Shown: positions 9,732 through 18,891, numbered from the stretch's first letter. The stretch is DNA of 64,000 bases from Klebsiella pneumoniae (GCA_945861635.1 CAMAWH010000018.1:17612-81611); one strand, 5' to 3'. Translations and numbers: made by a program. The notes: generated by a model from the letters alone, not told the origin.

Positions 9732-10972
9732 ACTTTGGTACCGATGGTGTCCGGGGCCGATTTGGTTCTGTGGTGACGGAGGACCTGGCCGGACGTCTGG
9801 GCAACGCGGCCGTGCAGGTGCTTGGCGAGAGGGTCCTCATCGCCCGGGACACGCGTCCGAGCAGCGCGCTGCTTGCGTCGGCGGCGCTGGCGGGGGTTCG
9901 AGAGGCCGGAGGGCAGGCCATCGATATCGGCATTCTCCCGACACCAGGCCTGTCCGTGCTCATCCAGGTGCTCGGCGCCGACGGCGGGTTGATGATCACC
10001 GCCTCGCACAATCCCCCCGAGGACAACGGCGTCAAAGCGCTTGGGAGTGACGGGCGAAAGCTCGACCGCAACCTTCTGGCTGCGCTTGGAGCCGCCGCCG
10101 AAACGCGGCATAAGCACAAGGGCGGCACAAACCGGGCAGAGCCGTCGGCCGGAGATCACTACGTCGCGGCCGTGCTTGCCGCGCTGCCACCCGGTCGTTG
10201 GCTGCATGGCCGACGCATTCTCCTGGACCCCGCCGGGGGTGCCGCGTTGGACGTGGCCCCGCTCGTGCTGGATGCCCTGGGCGCGGAGGTCGTGATTGTG
10301 GACGCGCCTCACATCAACGCGACGGGTGTCATGCACCCCCAGCTGGCGCAAGCGGCTGTCCAAAGCTGTGAGGCGGGAATCCTCCTCGACGGAGATGGGG
10401 ATCGGGTTGCCCTGCTCACCAGTGACGGTGCGGTAATCGACGGCGATGCGTGTCTCTGGGCGTTACGACGGGGAACGGTGGTGGTCGGCACCGTCATGAC
10501 GAACGGCGGCCTTGAATCGGCCCTCGCGGGAGAGGGAATCAGCCTCGTGCGGGCGCCCGTCGGAGACACCCACGTTGCCGCGGCGATGATTCGGCACCAT
10601 GCGCTCCTGGGGGGCGAGCCCAGCGGCCACATCCTCTTTTCCGACGGTTTGCCGACTGCGGACGGGCTGCTTGCTGCCTTGCGGACGTTCTCCGCACTTC
10701 GCGAACTTCCCGACAAGGGCGCGCGTGCGCTGCTGACCGGATACGTGCCCTTCCATCAAGCGCACGACGGAATCCCCATGTTCGGAGGTGGGGATTCCAT
10801 GGTCGCGTCGCTTCAGCCGGTCGTGGGCGCGCTGGAGGCGTCCGGTGCACGCGTCATCGTGCGCCCCAGCGGCACGGAGCCCATCCTCCGCTTGATGGTG
10901 GAGCACCGCGATCGCGGGCTGGCCGAAGCAGGGCTTTCCCGTCTGCGTGACCTGGTGGGGAGGCAGGCATGA
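9728..10972 (+). CDS. glmM: Phosphoglucosamine mutase
   Basis: 414 residues, overlapping cdaR by 4 bp. Alpha-D-phosphohexomutase signatures are complete: FGTDGVRG at the N-terminus, phospho-Ser loop TASHNP with Ser93, metal loop DGDGDR (221-226), sugar loop GGEPSGH (295-301) and phosphate loop RPSGTEP (379-385). It converts glucosamine-6-phosphate to glucosamine-1-phosphate for UDP-GlcNAc synthesis. It is about 30 residues shorter than the usual 440-450, with compact linkers between domains. The GVRG and HNP motifs favour GlmM over phosphomannomutase, as does the cdaA-cdaR context. Confidence 0.94.
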   Translation: MNFGTDGVRGRFGSVVTEDLAGRLGNAAVQVLGERVLIARDTRPSSALLASAALAGVREAGGQAIDIGILPTPGLSVLIQVLGADGGLMITASHNPPEDNGVKALGSDGRKLDRNLLAALGAAAETRHKHKGGTNRAEPSAGDHYVAAVLAALPPGRWLHGRRILLDPAGGAALDVAPLVLDALGAEVVIVDAPHINATGVMHPQLAQAAVQSCEAGILLDGDGDRVALLTSDGAVIDGDACLWALRRGTVVVGTVMTNGGLESALAGEGISLVRAPVGDTHVAAAMIRHHALLGGEPSGHILFSDGLPTADGLLAALRTFSALRELPDKGARALLTGYVPFHQAHDGIPMFGGGDSMVASLQPVVGALEASGARVIVRPSGTEPILRLMVEHRDRGLAEAGLSRLRDLVGRQA

Positions 10973-11676
10973 TTCGTCGCCTTGGCGTGAATGTGGACCA
11001 TGTCGCTACACTGCGTCAGGCGCGGGGCAGTCGGTATCCGGACCCGTTGGCGGCGGCTCTGCTCGCCGAGCGCGCCGGGGCCTCACAGATCACCGTGCAT
11101 ATCCGCGGAGACCGTCGCCACGTCCAGGACCACGATCTGCGGAGGTTGCGGGAAAGCGTGCAGACGCTGCTCAACGTGGAAGCCGCCTGCACGGACGAAA
11201 TGGCGGCGGTGCTTCTGGAATGCCGGCCCCATCGCGTCACGCTCGTAGCGGAGCGCCCGGGAGAGGTGACGACCGAGGGGGGCCTCGACGTCGGGGCGCA
11301 CCATCGGGAGATCGAGGCGTTTGTCGAGACGTTGGTCGACGCCGGCATTCGCGTGTCGCTCTTCATCGATCCCGACATTCGGCAGGTACACGCGTCCGCA
11401 ATTCCGGGCGTGGACATGGTGGAGCTCAACACCGCCGTCTATAGTGAAGCGGGTGCGCACTCCGAGCTGCATCGGTTGGCCGCCGCGACCCACGCCGCAC
11501 GCGAGCAACAGCTTGAGGTAGCGGCGGGGCATGGTCTCACCCTGCAGAATCTGCGCGCTCTCGTGGTCGCAGCGCCGGAAATCGAGGAGTACAACATCGG
11601 GCACGCGCTGATTTCGGATGCGGTGTTTCTCGGCTTGGAAAACAGCGTTCGGCGGTACATGGAGTTGCTCGCGTGA
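10969..11676 (+). CDS. pdxJ: Pyridoxine 5-phosphate synthase
   Basis: 235 residues, overlapping glmM by 4 bp. The start GVNVDHVATLRQARG and the following RYPDPLAAA are the family signature, with ITVHIRGDRRHVQDHD next. VTLVAE, SLFIDPD, VELNTAVY and the phosphate-binding end VAAGHGL and NIGHALISDAVFLGL follow in order. PdxJ condenses 1-deoxyxylulose-5-phosphate with amino-acetone phosphate in the DXP-dependent route to vitamin B6. In many Proteobacteria acpS follows pdxJ; it is absent here and the next gene is the NAD(P)HX repair enzyme. Confidence 0.96.
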   Translation: MIRRLGVNVDHVATLRQARGSRYPDPLAAALLAERAGASQITVHIRGDRRHVQDHDLRRLRESVQTLLNVEAACTDEMAAVLLECRPHRVTLVAERPGEVTTEGGLDVGAHHREIEAFVETLVDAGIRVSLFIDPDIRQVHASAIPGVDMVELNTAVYSEAGAHSELHRLAAATHAAREQQLEVAAGHGLTLQNLRALVVAAPEIEEYNIGHALISDAVFLGLENSVRRYMELLA

Positions 11677-13061
11677 CCCACGGCGGTCTTCGCGTTCGGC
11701 AGCGGCCCATCTCGCGCGCGTCGGTCATTCGGGAGTTGGATCGCCGGTTGATCCAGGACGGTGGCATTCCCTCCGCAGTCCTGATGGAACATGCGGGGCA
11801 CTTGGCCGCCGAAGCGATCATTGCGCGGTTTGGTCGCGTGCCGACCGTAATTTGGTGCGGGCCGGGTAATAATGGGGGGGACGGCTATGTTATCGCTCGG
11901 CACCTGCATATTCTGGGTTGCCGGGTTGCAGCGCTGGCGCTGATTCCGCCCGCGTCTGCGGATTGTCGGATGAACTTTCAGATTGCGAAGGAACTCGGGC
12001 TGGTACGAGAGGCCCTCGATCCCGAACTGATTGTCGACGCGGTTTTTGGAACGGGCCAGCGCGCGCCGCTCGTGCTCGAAGCGCCACCGTGGTCCGGGTG
12101 CGGCATTCCGGTGGTCGCCGTCGACGTGCCCACCGGCATCGACGCGGACACCGGCGCCCGGGTTGGCGATTTTCCTGCCGCGGACTTTGTCGTCGTGATC
12201 GGACGACTCAAGCCGTACCTGTACGTTTCTCCCGTCGAACACGTGCTCGCTGACATCGGATTGGAGTTGTCGGGGCAGGGGGCGGAGGCGGAGTGCGTTG
12301 ACGGCATCACGCTCCCCGCACTGCCGATGACGGCAAACAAATGGGTTCGCGGTCACGTCGGGGTCCTGGCGGGGAGCGCGGAGAAGGCGGGGGCGGCGAT
12401 CCTGGCGTGTCGGGGGGCAATCCGCGGGGGGGCTGGACTGGTCACCCTTTTCATCGCGCGGGAGGCCTGGGGTCGGTTGGGGATGCTGCCGCCGGAAGTC
12501 ATGCTCGCCGAACCCGGAAAGTATGATGGCGTCGATGTTTTGGTCGCCGGCCCGGGAGCGGGAAGGGCGATGGACGCCGACCTGCGGGCGCTCTGGCACA
12601 CGTTTCCGCGCCCGGCGGTGTTCGATGCCGACGCCATCCGCGCCCTTGGCGTTGCGCCCGCCGCCGCTCCGTATCCGCGCATCCTGACGCCGCACGCGGG
12701 CGAAGCGGCGGCACTGCTTGGCGAGGATTGGCGGGCGTTGGAGGCTGACCGATTCGCCACTGCCGCCCGTTTGCGCCCGTTCGGGGTGACGTTGTACAAG
12801 GGGGCCTGTCCCATCGTCACCGGATCGCCGCTTCGGGTGATTCCGGGCGGCAACTCGGCGCTGGGCACCGGCGGCAGCGGAGACGTGCTCGCGGGTCTGT
12901 GCGGGGCGCTTTTTGCCCGGCTGATCGACCCCATCGACGTCGCGACCGCTGCGGCATTCCTCCACCAGCGCGCCGGCTCCACCCTCGCGGTGGGCGCCAC
13001 GGCGAGCGAGATCGCGGATGCGATTCCGGCGGCGCTCGCGCGGGCGACGGCGGCCGCCTGA
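11673..13061 (+). CDS. nnr: Bifunctional NAD(P)H-hydrate epimerase / ADP-dependent dehydratase
   Basis: 462 residues from a GTG overlapping the pdxJ stop by 4 bp. The N-terminal 200 residues are a YjeF_N epimerase domain with GPGNNGGDGYV and a VDVPTGIDADTG segment. The C-terminal 250 residues are a ribokinase-like dehydratase domain with LAGSAEKAGAA, ILTPHAGEAA and the catalytic GTGGSGDVLAG loop. Together they repair hydrated NADH and NADPH. A GTG with no separate ribosome-binding site suggests translational coupling. It appears to close the operon; a convergent lipoprotein gene ends 12 bp downstream. Confidence 0.94.
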   Translation: MTHGGLRVRQRPISRASVIRELDRRLIQDGGIPSAVLMEHAGHLAAEAIIARFGRVPTVIWCGPGNNGGDGYVIARHLHILGCRVAALALIPPASADCRMNFQIAKELGLVREALDPELIVDAVFGTGQRAPLVLEAPPWSGCGIPVVAVDVPTGIDADTGARVGDFPAADFVVVIGRLKPYLYVSPVEHVLADIGLELSGQGAEAECVDGITLPALPMTANKWVRGHVGVLAGSAEKAGAAILACRGAIRGGAGLVTLFIAREAWGRLGMLPPEVMLAEPGKYDGVDVLVAGPGAGRAMDADLRALWHTFPRPAVFDADAIRALGVAPAAAPYPRILTPHAGEAAALLGEDWRALEADRFATAARLRPFGVTLYKGACPIVTGSPLRVIPGGNSALGTGGSGDVLAGLCGALFARLIDPIDVATAAAFLHQRAGSTLAVGATASEIADAIPAALARATAAA

Positions 13062-13073
13062 GCCGGCTACACC

Positions 13074-14738
13074 CTACTGCCGACGGATGCGAACCCGACG
13101 ATTGACGCCGACATCCGATACACCGCTCGTCGCGCCGTCCGGCCATCGTACGTGGATGTCGACGGCGGCAGCCGTTCCCAAGCCAAAGTGCACGGTGGGC
13201 TCGGTGGAGGAATTGTAGCTGGTGCCACCGGCGTGGACCCAACGGCGCCATCGCCGGTCTCCGGACACGACGTCGATGATGGCACCGACGGCCCGCGTGT
13301 TGGGCGCCCCCTGACGCACGTCCACTTCCAGCCAGGTATTGGCGTCACACGCCGACACCCAGGCGTCCGCTGGCCCGAAAATCTCATGCCGGATCAGGTC
13401 AACGAACCCGTTGCCGTCGAGGTCGATCACGGCGAGGCCCCGCATGTTCCTTGCGTCGGCCCACCCCCAGTCAAAGGCAACATCCGCGAACTGGCCCGCA
13501 TCGTCCTGCCGCCAGAGGGCATCGGGCTCATCCGGTGCGACACGTGCGCCTTCGTAGGTGGGGCCGAACACCATGGGAGCGTCGTCATCGCCATCGTTGT
13601 CCACGTCCGCGAACTCCACTCCCCACGCGTCGAGCCGGCTGTCGACGTCAGGCGCAACCACCAAACCCCGCGCGATGGCGCTGTCGAACCAGACGCCGCC
13701 GCTGGATTCCAGAAGCTCCAATCTGCCCTCGTCGGCAACCAGCACGTCAGGAAGCCCATCGTCGTTGACGTCGGCAACCCCCAGGCCCATCCCCAACACC
13801 CGAATGTTGAATCCCATCGTGTCCGGCGACCGCGAAAACGCGCCGCCATCGTTGAGGTACAGCACGTTTCCGGTGCCGCACGCAGGCTCAACCGGTGCGT
13901 CCGCGACAAGGTAGAGGTCCACGTCTCCGTCGTCGTCCGTGTCGATCCAACTCGCGAGGCGCCCCTGCATGCCAAGGATGTCCACGGAACCCAAGCGATG
14001 GGTGACGTCCACGAACGTGGCATCCCCCTGATTCTCCCAGAGGACGCGATCGGCCGGCGCCAGATCATCGCTCAGACAATCGCGCAGCACGGTAACCGCC
14101 AGATCGAGGTCGCCATCGCCATCCATGTCTCCGAAGGCACTACCAGCGTTGGGCCATGAGAATCCGGCGAGCCCCGCTTCCGCCGTGCCGGCCGCGAAAG
14201 TCCCGGTACCGTCATTGATGTAGAGCCGCATACCGCCGAGTTGATAGCTGACGAACAGGTCGAGATCCTCGTCGCCATCGATGTCAACGGCCGTGCCTCC
14301 GACGGCGTGCTCGGCCCCGCGTGTGTCGGGCAGTCGAGCGCTGGCCTGCTCGTGTACGAGGCCGTCGGTGCCTGCGACATAGAGGAGGTCGGTTCCGTAT
14401 TCGGGAAGGTAGATGTCCAGGCGTCCATCGCCCGTGAAATCGGCCACCGTCACGCCGCCGCCGGCCATGGCCATGTCGGAGCCGGCTACGGGTTGGGCGT
14501 CCCATTCGGCGCCGAGATTGGCGCGCTGAAGCGGCGTGGTTGCGCGCGCCGACGGATCCGCGCACGTGACAACATCCCCAAGTTCAACGGTAATACCTTC
14601 GCCGCCCGAGTCGACGGGCGGGGCGGAGTCGGAAGTGGCGGCGCTATCGCCAATCTGCGCTCCATCTCCGTCGGTTGCCGAACGGTCACGCCGGCCGACG
14701 CCGGGATCCGCGCACGCGAAAAGGAGGTTCAGCAGCAC
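13074..14738 (-). CDS. CRTAC1-like lipoprotein with FG-GAP repeats and ASPIC/UnbV tail
   Basis: 554 residues. The N-terminus MLLNLLFAC ends in a lipobox-like LFAC, so a short lipoprotein signal with Cys9 is likely. An Asp/Ser-rich linker follows, then about seven FG-GAP-type repeats, each with a calcium-loop core such as DFTGDGRLDIYLP, DIDGDEDLDLFV, DMDGDGDLDLAV and DVNDDGLPDVLV. The last 90 residues match the ASPIC/UnbV domain, with RAVGAIIDVVSGDRR and HFGLGTAAAVDIHVRWPDG. It is probably an outer-surface protein. It is convergent with the nnr operon and diverges from the M48 peptidase. Confidence 0.85.
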   Translation of the reverse strand: MLLNLLFACADPGVGRRDRSATDGDGAQIGDSAATSDSAPPVDSGGEGITVELGDVVTCADPSARATTPLQRANLGAEWDAQPVAGSDMAMAGGGVTVADFTGDGRLDIYLPEYGTDLLYVAGTDGLVHEQASARLPDTRGAEHAVGGTAVDIDGDEDLDLFVSYQLGGMRLYINDGTGTFAAGTAEAGLAGFSWPNAGSAFGDMDGDGDLDLAVTVLRDCLSDDLAPADRVLWENQGDATFVDVTHRLGSVDILGMQGRLASWIDTDDDGDVDLYLVADAPVEPACGTGNVLYLNDGGAFSRSPDTMGFNIRVLGMGLGVADVNDDGLPDVLVADEGRLELLESSGGVWFDSAIARGLVVAPDVDSRLDAWGVEFADVDNDGDDDAPMVFGPTYEGARVAPDEPDALWRQDDAGQFADVAFDWGWADARNMRGLAVIDLDGNGFVDLIRHEIFGPADAWVSACDANTWLEVDVRQGAPNTRAVGAIIDVVSGDRRWRRWVHAGGTSYNSSTEPTVHFGLGTAAAVDIHVRWPDGATSGVSDVGVNRRVRIRRQ

Positions 14739-14811
14739 GGACGCAGTGTAGCCGCCTACGGGGCCCCCTGGGTGCCGAGCATGGCGGCGGCGTCCGCGCT
14801 AGGAGGCCGTC

Positions 14812-16110
14812 GTGACCGACTCCCTCCCGCTTTGGGCCGCCGCCGCGCCGCTCGCCCTGCCTCCCATCGCGTTCCTCGTGGGGGAAGCCGTCTGCTCGCT
14901 GACGATCTTCGTCGCAAGCCGACCGTTGCATGCTCTCCCCACAGACGCCCACTGGACCGAACGCGCCCGCGCCATCGCCTCCGTGCGCGCCGCAGGGACG
15001 ACGCATCTCCTTTTCCTTGGTCTGCCGTTTGAGCGGATCCTCAACGCCCAACTCGGCGGGGAGCTGGCGTTGCTTCAGAGTTGGCCGCTCGCGACGCTCT
15101 GCCTCGTTGGGTACCTTTTGGGGGCCGCCCGCGCGGGCCGACGCGCCACCATGATGATGGGCCTGCCCCATCTGCTCGGCAGCCTGCGCTGGCGCCAAAT
15201 CATCGTGACGTCGGCACTGTACGGGGGCCTCCTTTCTGTCGTGCTTATCGGGGTCGCGGGGGCGGCGTCCGGCAAAACGCAGTACGCAGTCGGCGCCACC
15301 CTCGTCGGACTCGCCATCGTGTTCGGCATCCAGGCCGGCGGATTGGTTCGACTGAGTCGGGCACTCGGCGTGACCGTGGCCCCGGGTGCCCGTATCGAGG
15401 GTTTGGTTGCGCGGGCCGTCACCGCAACAGGAGTGCGCCCGGCCGCAGTCTGGCTTTTGCGCACGCCGCTGGCAAACGCCTATGCAAACACCACGACTCG
15501 AGTACTCATCGTGACGGAGGGGCTTGCCGCCGCGCTTGACGATGACGCCCTCGTAGCGGTTCTCTGTCACGAACTCGGGCACCTCGACGAGCCCAATCGC
15601 GTGCGTGCCGCACGTCTCGTGCCGCTGACGGCGCTGTTCATTCCGACCTGCGGAACGCTGACGAGTCCGGGGAGTCCTTGGGTGGCGGGCGCGTCCGTCA
15701 TCGTGGCGGGAGGGGTGCTCTTCCTGATGGGATGGGCGCTGTCCAGCATGAGTCGTCGAATGGAAGAGCGTGCCGACGCGCACGCCCATGAGGAGGACCC
15801 GGCCGCGATGGCTCGGGCGTTGGAGATTCTGTACCGCACCAATATGATCCCGGCGGTCGCCTCGTCACGCCGCGCCTCACACCCAAGTCTGTGGGATCGG
15901 CTCGCGGCGGCGGGCGTGTCGCCGGACTGGCCGAAACCGCTGCCTCCGGCGAAAACGCCCGGCCATCTTGCGAGTCTCGCGGTTCTGCCGGTCTTTCTCG
16001 CCGTCATCGCGCTCTGGGTGGGTGCGGAGAGGCTCACCTTGGCAAGTGATTCGCCCGCCGCGAAACACCTTGCAGAAGGGATGGGGTGGACGGGTGCCAA
16101 CGCCCCTTGA
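14812..16110 (+). CDS. M48 family membrane zinc metallopeptidase
   Basis: 432 residues from a GTG at 14812 preceded by AGGAGG-like bases at a good distance. Hydrophobic segments lie near residues 12-35, 60-72, 90-105, 130-175, 285-312 and 388-405. The catalytic signature HELGH is at 253-257, and the third ligand lies in EERADAHA (318-325), as in HtpX and CAAX-type M48 peptidases. The usual role is membrane protein quality control or processing. The exact subfamily is unclear because the N-terminal half is unlike HtpX. tsaE follows after 30 bp. Confidence 0.88.
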   Translation: MTDSLPLWAAAAPLALPPIAFLVGEAVCSLTIFVASRPLHALPTDAHWTERARAIASVRAAGTTHLLFLGLPFERILNAQLGGELALLQSWPLATLCLVGYLLGAARAGRRATMMMGLPHLLGSLRWRQIIVTSALYGGLLSVVLIGVAGAASGKTQYAVGATLVGLAIVFGIQAGGLVRLSRALGVTVAPGARIEGLVARAVTATGVRPAAVWLLRTPLANAYANTTTRVLIVTEGLAAALDDDALVAVLCHELGHLDEPNRVRAARLVPLTALFIPTCGTLTSPGSPWVAGASVIVAGGVLFLMGWALSSMSRRMEERADAHAHEEDPAAMARALEILYRTNMIPAVASSRRASHPSLWDRLAAAGVSPDWPKPLPPAKTPGHLASLAVLPVFLAVIALWVGAERLTLASDSPAAKHLAEGMGWTGANAP

Positions 16111-16140
16111 CCAAATCCGTTCGGTGCGCACCCTTCGCCC

Positions 16141-16599
16141 GTGCCAACCGTTGACGCCCCGACTGCTGACGACACGCGCGCGCTCGGCCAGCGACTTGGG
16201 GAGATGCTTTTTGAGGGTGCGGTGGTGCTGCTCCACGGTGACCTTGGCGCCGGAAAAACCTGTTTCACACAAGGGGTTGCGGCGGGTCTTGGCATCACCG
16301 AGGGCGTGCTGAGTCCGACGTTTACCCTCATTGCGGAGTACCCGGACGCGCGCATACCGTTGCGCCATGCGGACCTCTACCGGTTGGGAAACGCCGATGA
16401 CGTCGCAGCCCTGGCGTTGGAGGAGCGGGTCGGTGTGGACGGCGTCTGGGTGGTCGAATGGCCGGAACGGGCGGCGGAGTGGCCCGATGATCGGCTGGAT
16501 ATCCAGTTCGTAGCGGTGGAAGAGGGGAGGCGGATTTCCGCTGTGGGTCGCGGTGCGGCGCACCGGGCACTGGAGGCTGCGTGGTTGACAACGCCTTGA
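16141..16599 (+). CDS. tsaE: tRNA threonylcarbamoyladenosine biosynthesis ATPase TsaE
   Basis: 152 residues from GTG 16141, the usual size. P-loop HGDLGAGKT (about 32-40) is followed by LSPTFTLIAEY and HADLYRL, the TsaE-specific motifs, and by VWVVEWPER. TsaE drives the TsaB-TsaD complex that puts t6A at position 37 of ANN-decoding tRNAs. In many genomes it follows the NAD(P)HX repair gene; here two genes intervene. It overlaps the next gene by 19 bp. Confidence 0.93.
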   Translation: MPTVDAPTADDTRALGQRLGEMLFEGAVVLLHGDLGAGKTCFTQGVAAGLGITEGVLSPTFTLIAEYPDARIPLRHADLYRLGNADDVAALALEERVGVDGVWVVEWPERAAEWPDDRLDIQFVAVEEGRRISAVGRGAAHRALEAAWLTTP

Positions 16600-17081
16600 C
16601 TGCAACGGTGCTGGTGGCGCTTGCGTTTGTGGGCGCGGTGCTCGCGCGCGGAGAGGCGGAGCCGGTGGACGCGCGCATCGTTTTTGTCGAGGGTATTTTG
16701 GGGGAGCGGGTGGGCTGGCAGGAGGCGTCGAGCGTCACGCCGGCCGTCGGCGCGGACGTCCCCGATGGAGCGCGCGTCGGCTGGGGTGGGATAGGCGGCA
16801 GCACCGTTGCGGAGGCGGTGACGCCGGCGGAACGGGTGCCGATCTCGCCCACCGAATCTGGTGCGGCGGTCACGGAGCCCGCCCACGCGCTCGCGCTCGG
16901 CCAGCGCCTCCACCTCAACACTGCGTCCACGGCGGAGTTGGTCGCCCTCCCCGGAATTGGTCCCGCGCTCGCGACGCGCATCGTCAGCCATCGCCCGTAC
17001 GTCACGCTCGCTGACCTCGACCGGGTGCCGGGAATCGGGCCGGCGACGCTGCGCCGACTCTCGCCGCTCGTCGCCCCGTGA
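16581..17081 (+). CDS. Helix-hairpin-helix protein, ComEA-like
   Basis: 166 residues from GTG 16581, inside the end of tsaE. An N-terminal hydrophobic segment (about 6-22) could anchor or export it. A Gly/Val-rich spacer leads to a C-terminal double helix-hairpin-helix: LNTASTAELVALPGIGPALATRI followed by FxLDLxVPGIGPATL-like spacing (LADLDRVPGIGPATLRRL). This is the DNA-binding module of ComEA proteins, which bind incoming DNA during natural transformation. No other competence genes are nearby, so a competence role is only a possibility. Confidence 0.8.
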   Translation: MVDNALTATVLVALAFVGAVLARGEAEPVDARIVFVEGILGERVGWQEASSVTPAVGADVPDGARVGWGGIGGSTVAEAVTPAERVPISPTESGAAVTEPAHALALGQRLHLNTASTAELVALPGIGPALATRIVSHRPYVTLADLDRVPGIGPATLRRLSPLVAP

Positions 17082-18124
17082 TCTACCTCGACTACAACGC
17101 GACGTCGCCGCTGCGCCCCGTCGCGAAGGGCGCGATGCTGCGGTGGCTCGGCCCCCCCGCAAATCCCTCGTCCATCCATGCCTTTGGGCGCGACGCGGCG
17201 ATGGCCGTCGATGATGCGCGTGCCGCTGTCGCTCAGCTCGCGGGTTGGCATCGGGAGGGCGTCGTGTTCACTTCCGGTGCCACCGAGGCGAACGCTACCG
17301 TTCTCTCGCACGGACGTTGGATCGTCGCTGCAACGGAGCACCCAAGCGTGCTTGCATGGGGCCAGAGGCTGGCGCCTGTCGATGCAAACGGCACCGTTCG
17401 TCTGGAGGCGCTGGACGCGCTCGCAGACGGGATGGATGGCATCAGCGTCCAACTCGCCAACAATGAAACCGGGGTCGTGCAGCCGGTGAGCGAAGTTTTG
17501 GCGTGGGCACGCCGCCGGGGGCTGGTGCTCCACGTCGATGCAGCCCAGGGTCCGGGTCGCTTGTTGACGCGGGTCGATGCCGATTTTGTAACATTGTCGG
17601 CTCACAAGTTCGGCGGGCCGCCCGGCGTGGGTGCCCTTCTGGTCCGAAGGCCGGCGCCGGCGGTGCCCCTGTTGCGAGGCGGACCGCAGGAGCGCGGCTG
17701 GCGGGCTGGAACTTCGGCCGTGGCCGCGATTGCGGGGATGGGGGCCGCGGCGCTCGACGTTGCGGAGCACGGAGGCGCGGAGAGTGAGCGAATGCGCGGC
17801 TTGCGGAATGATCTGGAGCGGATTGTCCTCGCGTCGGGCGGCAGCATCGTCGGCAGTGAGGCGCAACGCTTGCCGAATACGACATGCGTGGCGTGGGAGC
17901 GGATCGATGCCGCCGATGTCGTCGTGGCCCTCGACCTGGCGGGATTTGCCGTGAGCGCCGGCGCGGCGTGCGCCTCGGGATCGATGAAGCGCTCGCACGT
18001 GCTCGCCGCGATGGAAGTGCGAGAGAGCGGCGTGCGGTTTTCCCTCGGTCGGGAGTCGACCGCGTCGGAAGTTGCGGCCTTGGCGTCGGCGTTGGCGCCG
18101 GTTCTAGTCAGGATGCGAGGGTAG
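17078..18124 (+). CDS. Cysteine desulfurase, NifS/IscS family
   Basis: 348 residues from GTG 17078, overlapping the HhH gene by 4 bp. PLP enzyme features: IYLDYNATSPL start, SGATEANAT, a substrate-binding NNETGVVQPV, HVDAAQGPG, and the Schiff-base Lys177 in LSAHKFGGPPGVG. The catalytic Cys298 lies in SAGAACASGS. It abstracts sulfur from cysteine for Fe-S clusters or thiolated tRNA. It is shorter than IscS (about 400). mnmA, whose product needs a sulfur donor, lies 0.8 kb downstream on the same strand, so supply for 2-thiouridine is a reasonable guess. Confidence 0.9.
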   Translation: MIYLDYNATSPLRPVAKGAMLRWLGPPANPSSIHAFGRDAAMAVDDARAAVAQLAGWHREGVVFTSGATEANATVLSHGRWIVAATEHPSVLAWGQRLAPVDANGTVRLEALDALADGMDGISVQLANNETGVVQPVSEVLAWARRRGLVLHVDAAQGPGRLLTRVDADFVTLSAHKFGGPPGVGALLVRRPAPAVPLLRGGPQERGWRAGTSAVAAIAGMGAAALDVAEHGGAESERMRGLRNDLERIVLASGGSIVGSEAQRLPNTTCVAWERIDAADVVVALDLAGFAVSAGAACASGSMKRSHVLAAMEVRESGVRFSLGRESTASEVAALASALAPVLVRMRG

Positions 18125-18201
18125 GGCGCGAGCGGAGCGAGCGGCGTTTGGTCGGATGGGCGGAGGCGTGGCGCCGGAGGCCGCCGACGAGGTCCATCGA
18201 C

Positions 18202-18233
18202 GCGAGGTACGGCGATCGCGAGGTACGGCGACC
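18202..18233. repeat. Two tandem copies of a 16-bp unit
   Basis: GCGAGGTACGGCGATC is followed directly by GCGAGGTACGGCGACC, one mismatch. It lies in the 224-bp gap between the cysteine desulfurase and yaeQ, both of which end here. Just upstream (18127-18147) is a low-complexity GAGCGGAGCGAGCGG stretch. It could be part of a terminator region, but I see no U-tract. Confidence 0.6.
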
Positions 18234-18348
18234 GCGCGCCATTCCGATCGCTGCGGCGAGCCGTCGTTGGTCTGGCCCTCGAAACGCAATCGCACAGCGA
18301 TTGCCCAAAACGCCCGTGCATAAACGCAGAACGCTGACGACGCGCGAC

Positions 18349-18891
18349 TCACCCCGGAAAGGCGTGTCGAACGATCGCCGTCGCAAACGACTCACCTCCG
18401 ATATCCACGTACAGCTCACCCTCGGTGACCGACACCGAAAGCGAGCTGCGACGCTCGATCTTCCCTGCTATTCCCTCGATAAACCGACGATCCAATGTGA
18501 CGATGGACACGCGCTCCGGCGCATGGACCCGAGTTCCAGCGAGCATGCGAAAGTAGAGGTTGGCGTCCTTGTGGCAATACACAACGACCCGAGCGCAGGC
18601 CTTGCTCGCCTTGTGCAAGCGCGCGGCGTCGGGGGTGCCAACCTCGATCCACGCCCGGAGTTGCCCCGTCAGGTCCCTTGTCCAAAGTGCAGGTTCGTCG
18701 GATACAAACAAACCCTGGGTGAACCTGAGGCCATCTTCCAACTCCAGCGCATACGCAAGCACGCGCGTGACCATGAACGCATCCGTTTCCGATGGGTGGC
18801 GTGCAACCTTCAGGTTCAGCGGCGCGTACACCCCGCGGTCCACATCCGACAGCGATACGTCAAACACGTGTTGGGTTCCGCCGAGGGCCAT
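18349..18891 (-). CDS. yaeQ: YaeQ family protein
   Basis: 180 residues, the usual family length. It follows the YaeQ pattern along its whole length: a start with FDVSLSDVDRGVYAPLNLKV, then ARHPSETDAFMVTRVLAYALE, DDEP-type segment SDEPALWTRDLTG, and a middle with WIEVGTPDAARLHKASK and VVVYCHK. The fold resembles a PD-(D/E)XK nuclease core, but its biochemical activity is unsettled; early reports linked it to transcription antitermination. It is a single gene facing left, diverging from mnmA across 58 bp. Confidence 0.9.
   Translation of the reverse strand: MALGGTQHVFDVSLSDVDRGVYAPLNLKVARHPSETDAFMVTRVLAYALELEDGLRFTQGLFVSDEPALWTRDLTGQLRAWIEVGTPDAARLHKASKACARVVVYCHKDANLYFRMLAGTRVHAPERVSIVTLDRRFIEGIAGKIERRSSLSVSVTEGELYVDIGGESFATAIVRHAFPG

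Noticed and set aside
11439..12965. Leftward frame of 508 codons opposite nnr
   Set aside because: Antisense artefact of high GC; nnr has full domain signatures.
18125..18348. Possible small RNA or tRNA in the gap before yaeQ
   Set aside because: No cloverleaf or T-loop motif found; only low-complexity and a 16-bp tandem repeat.
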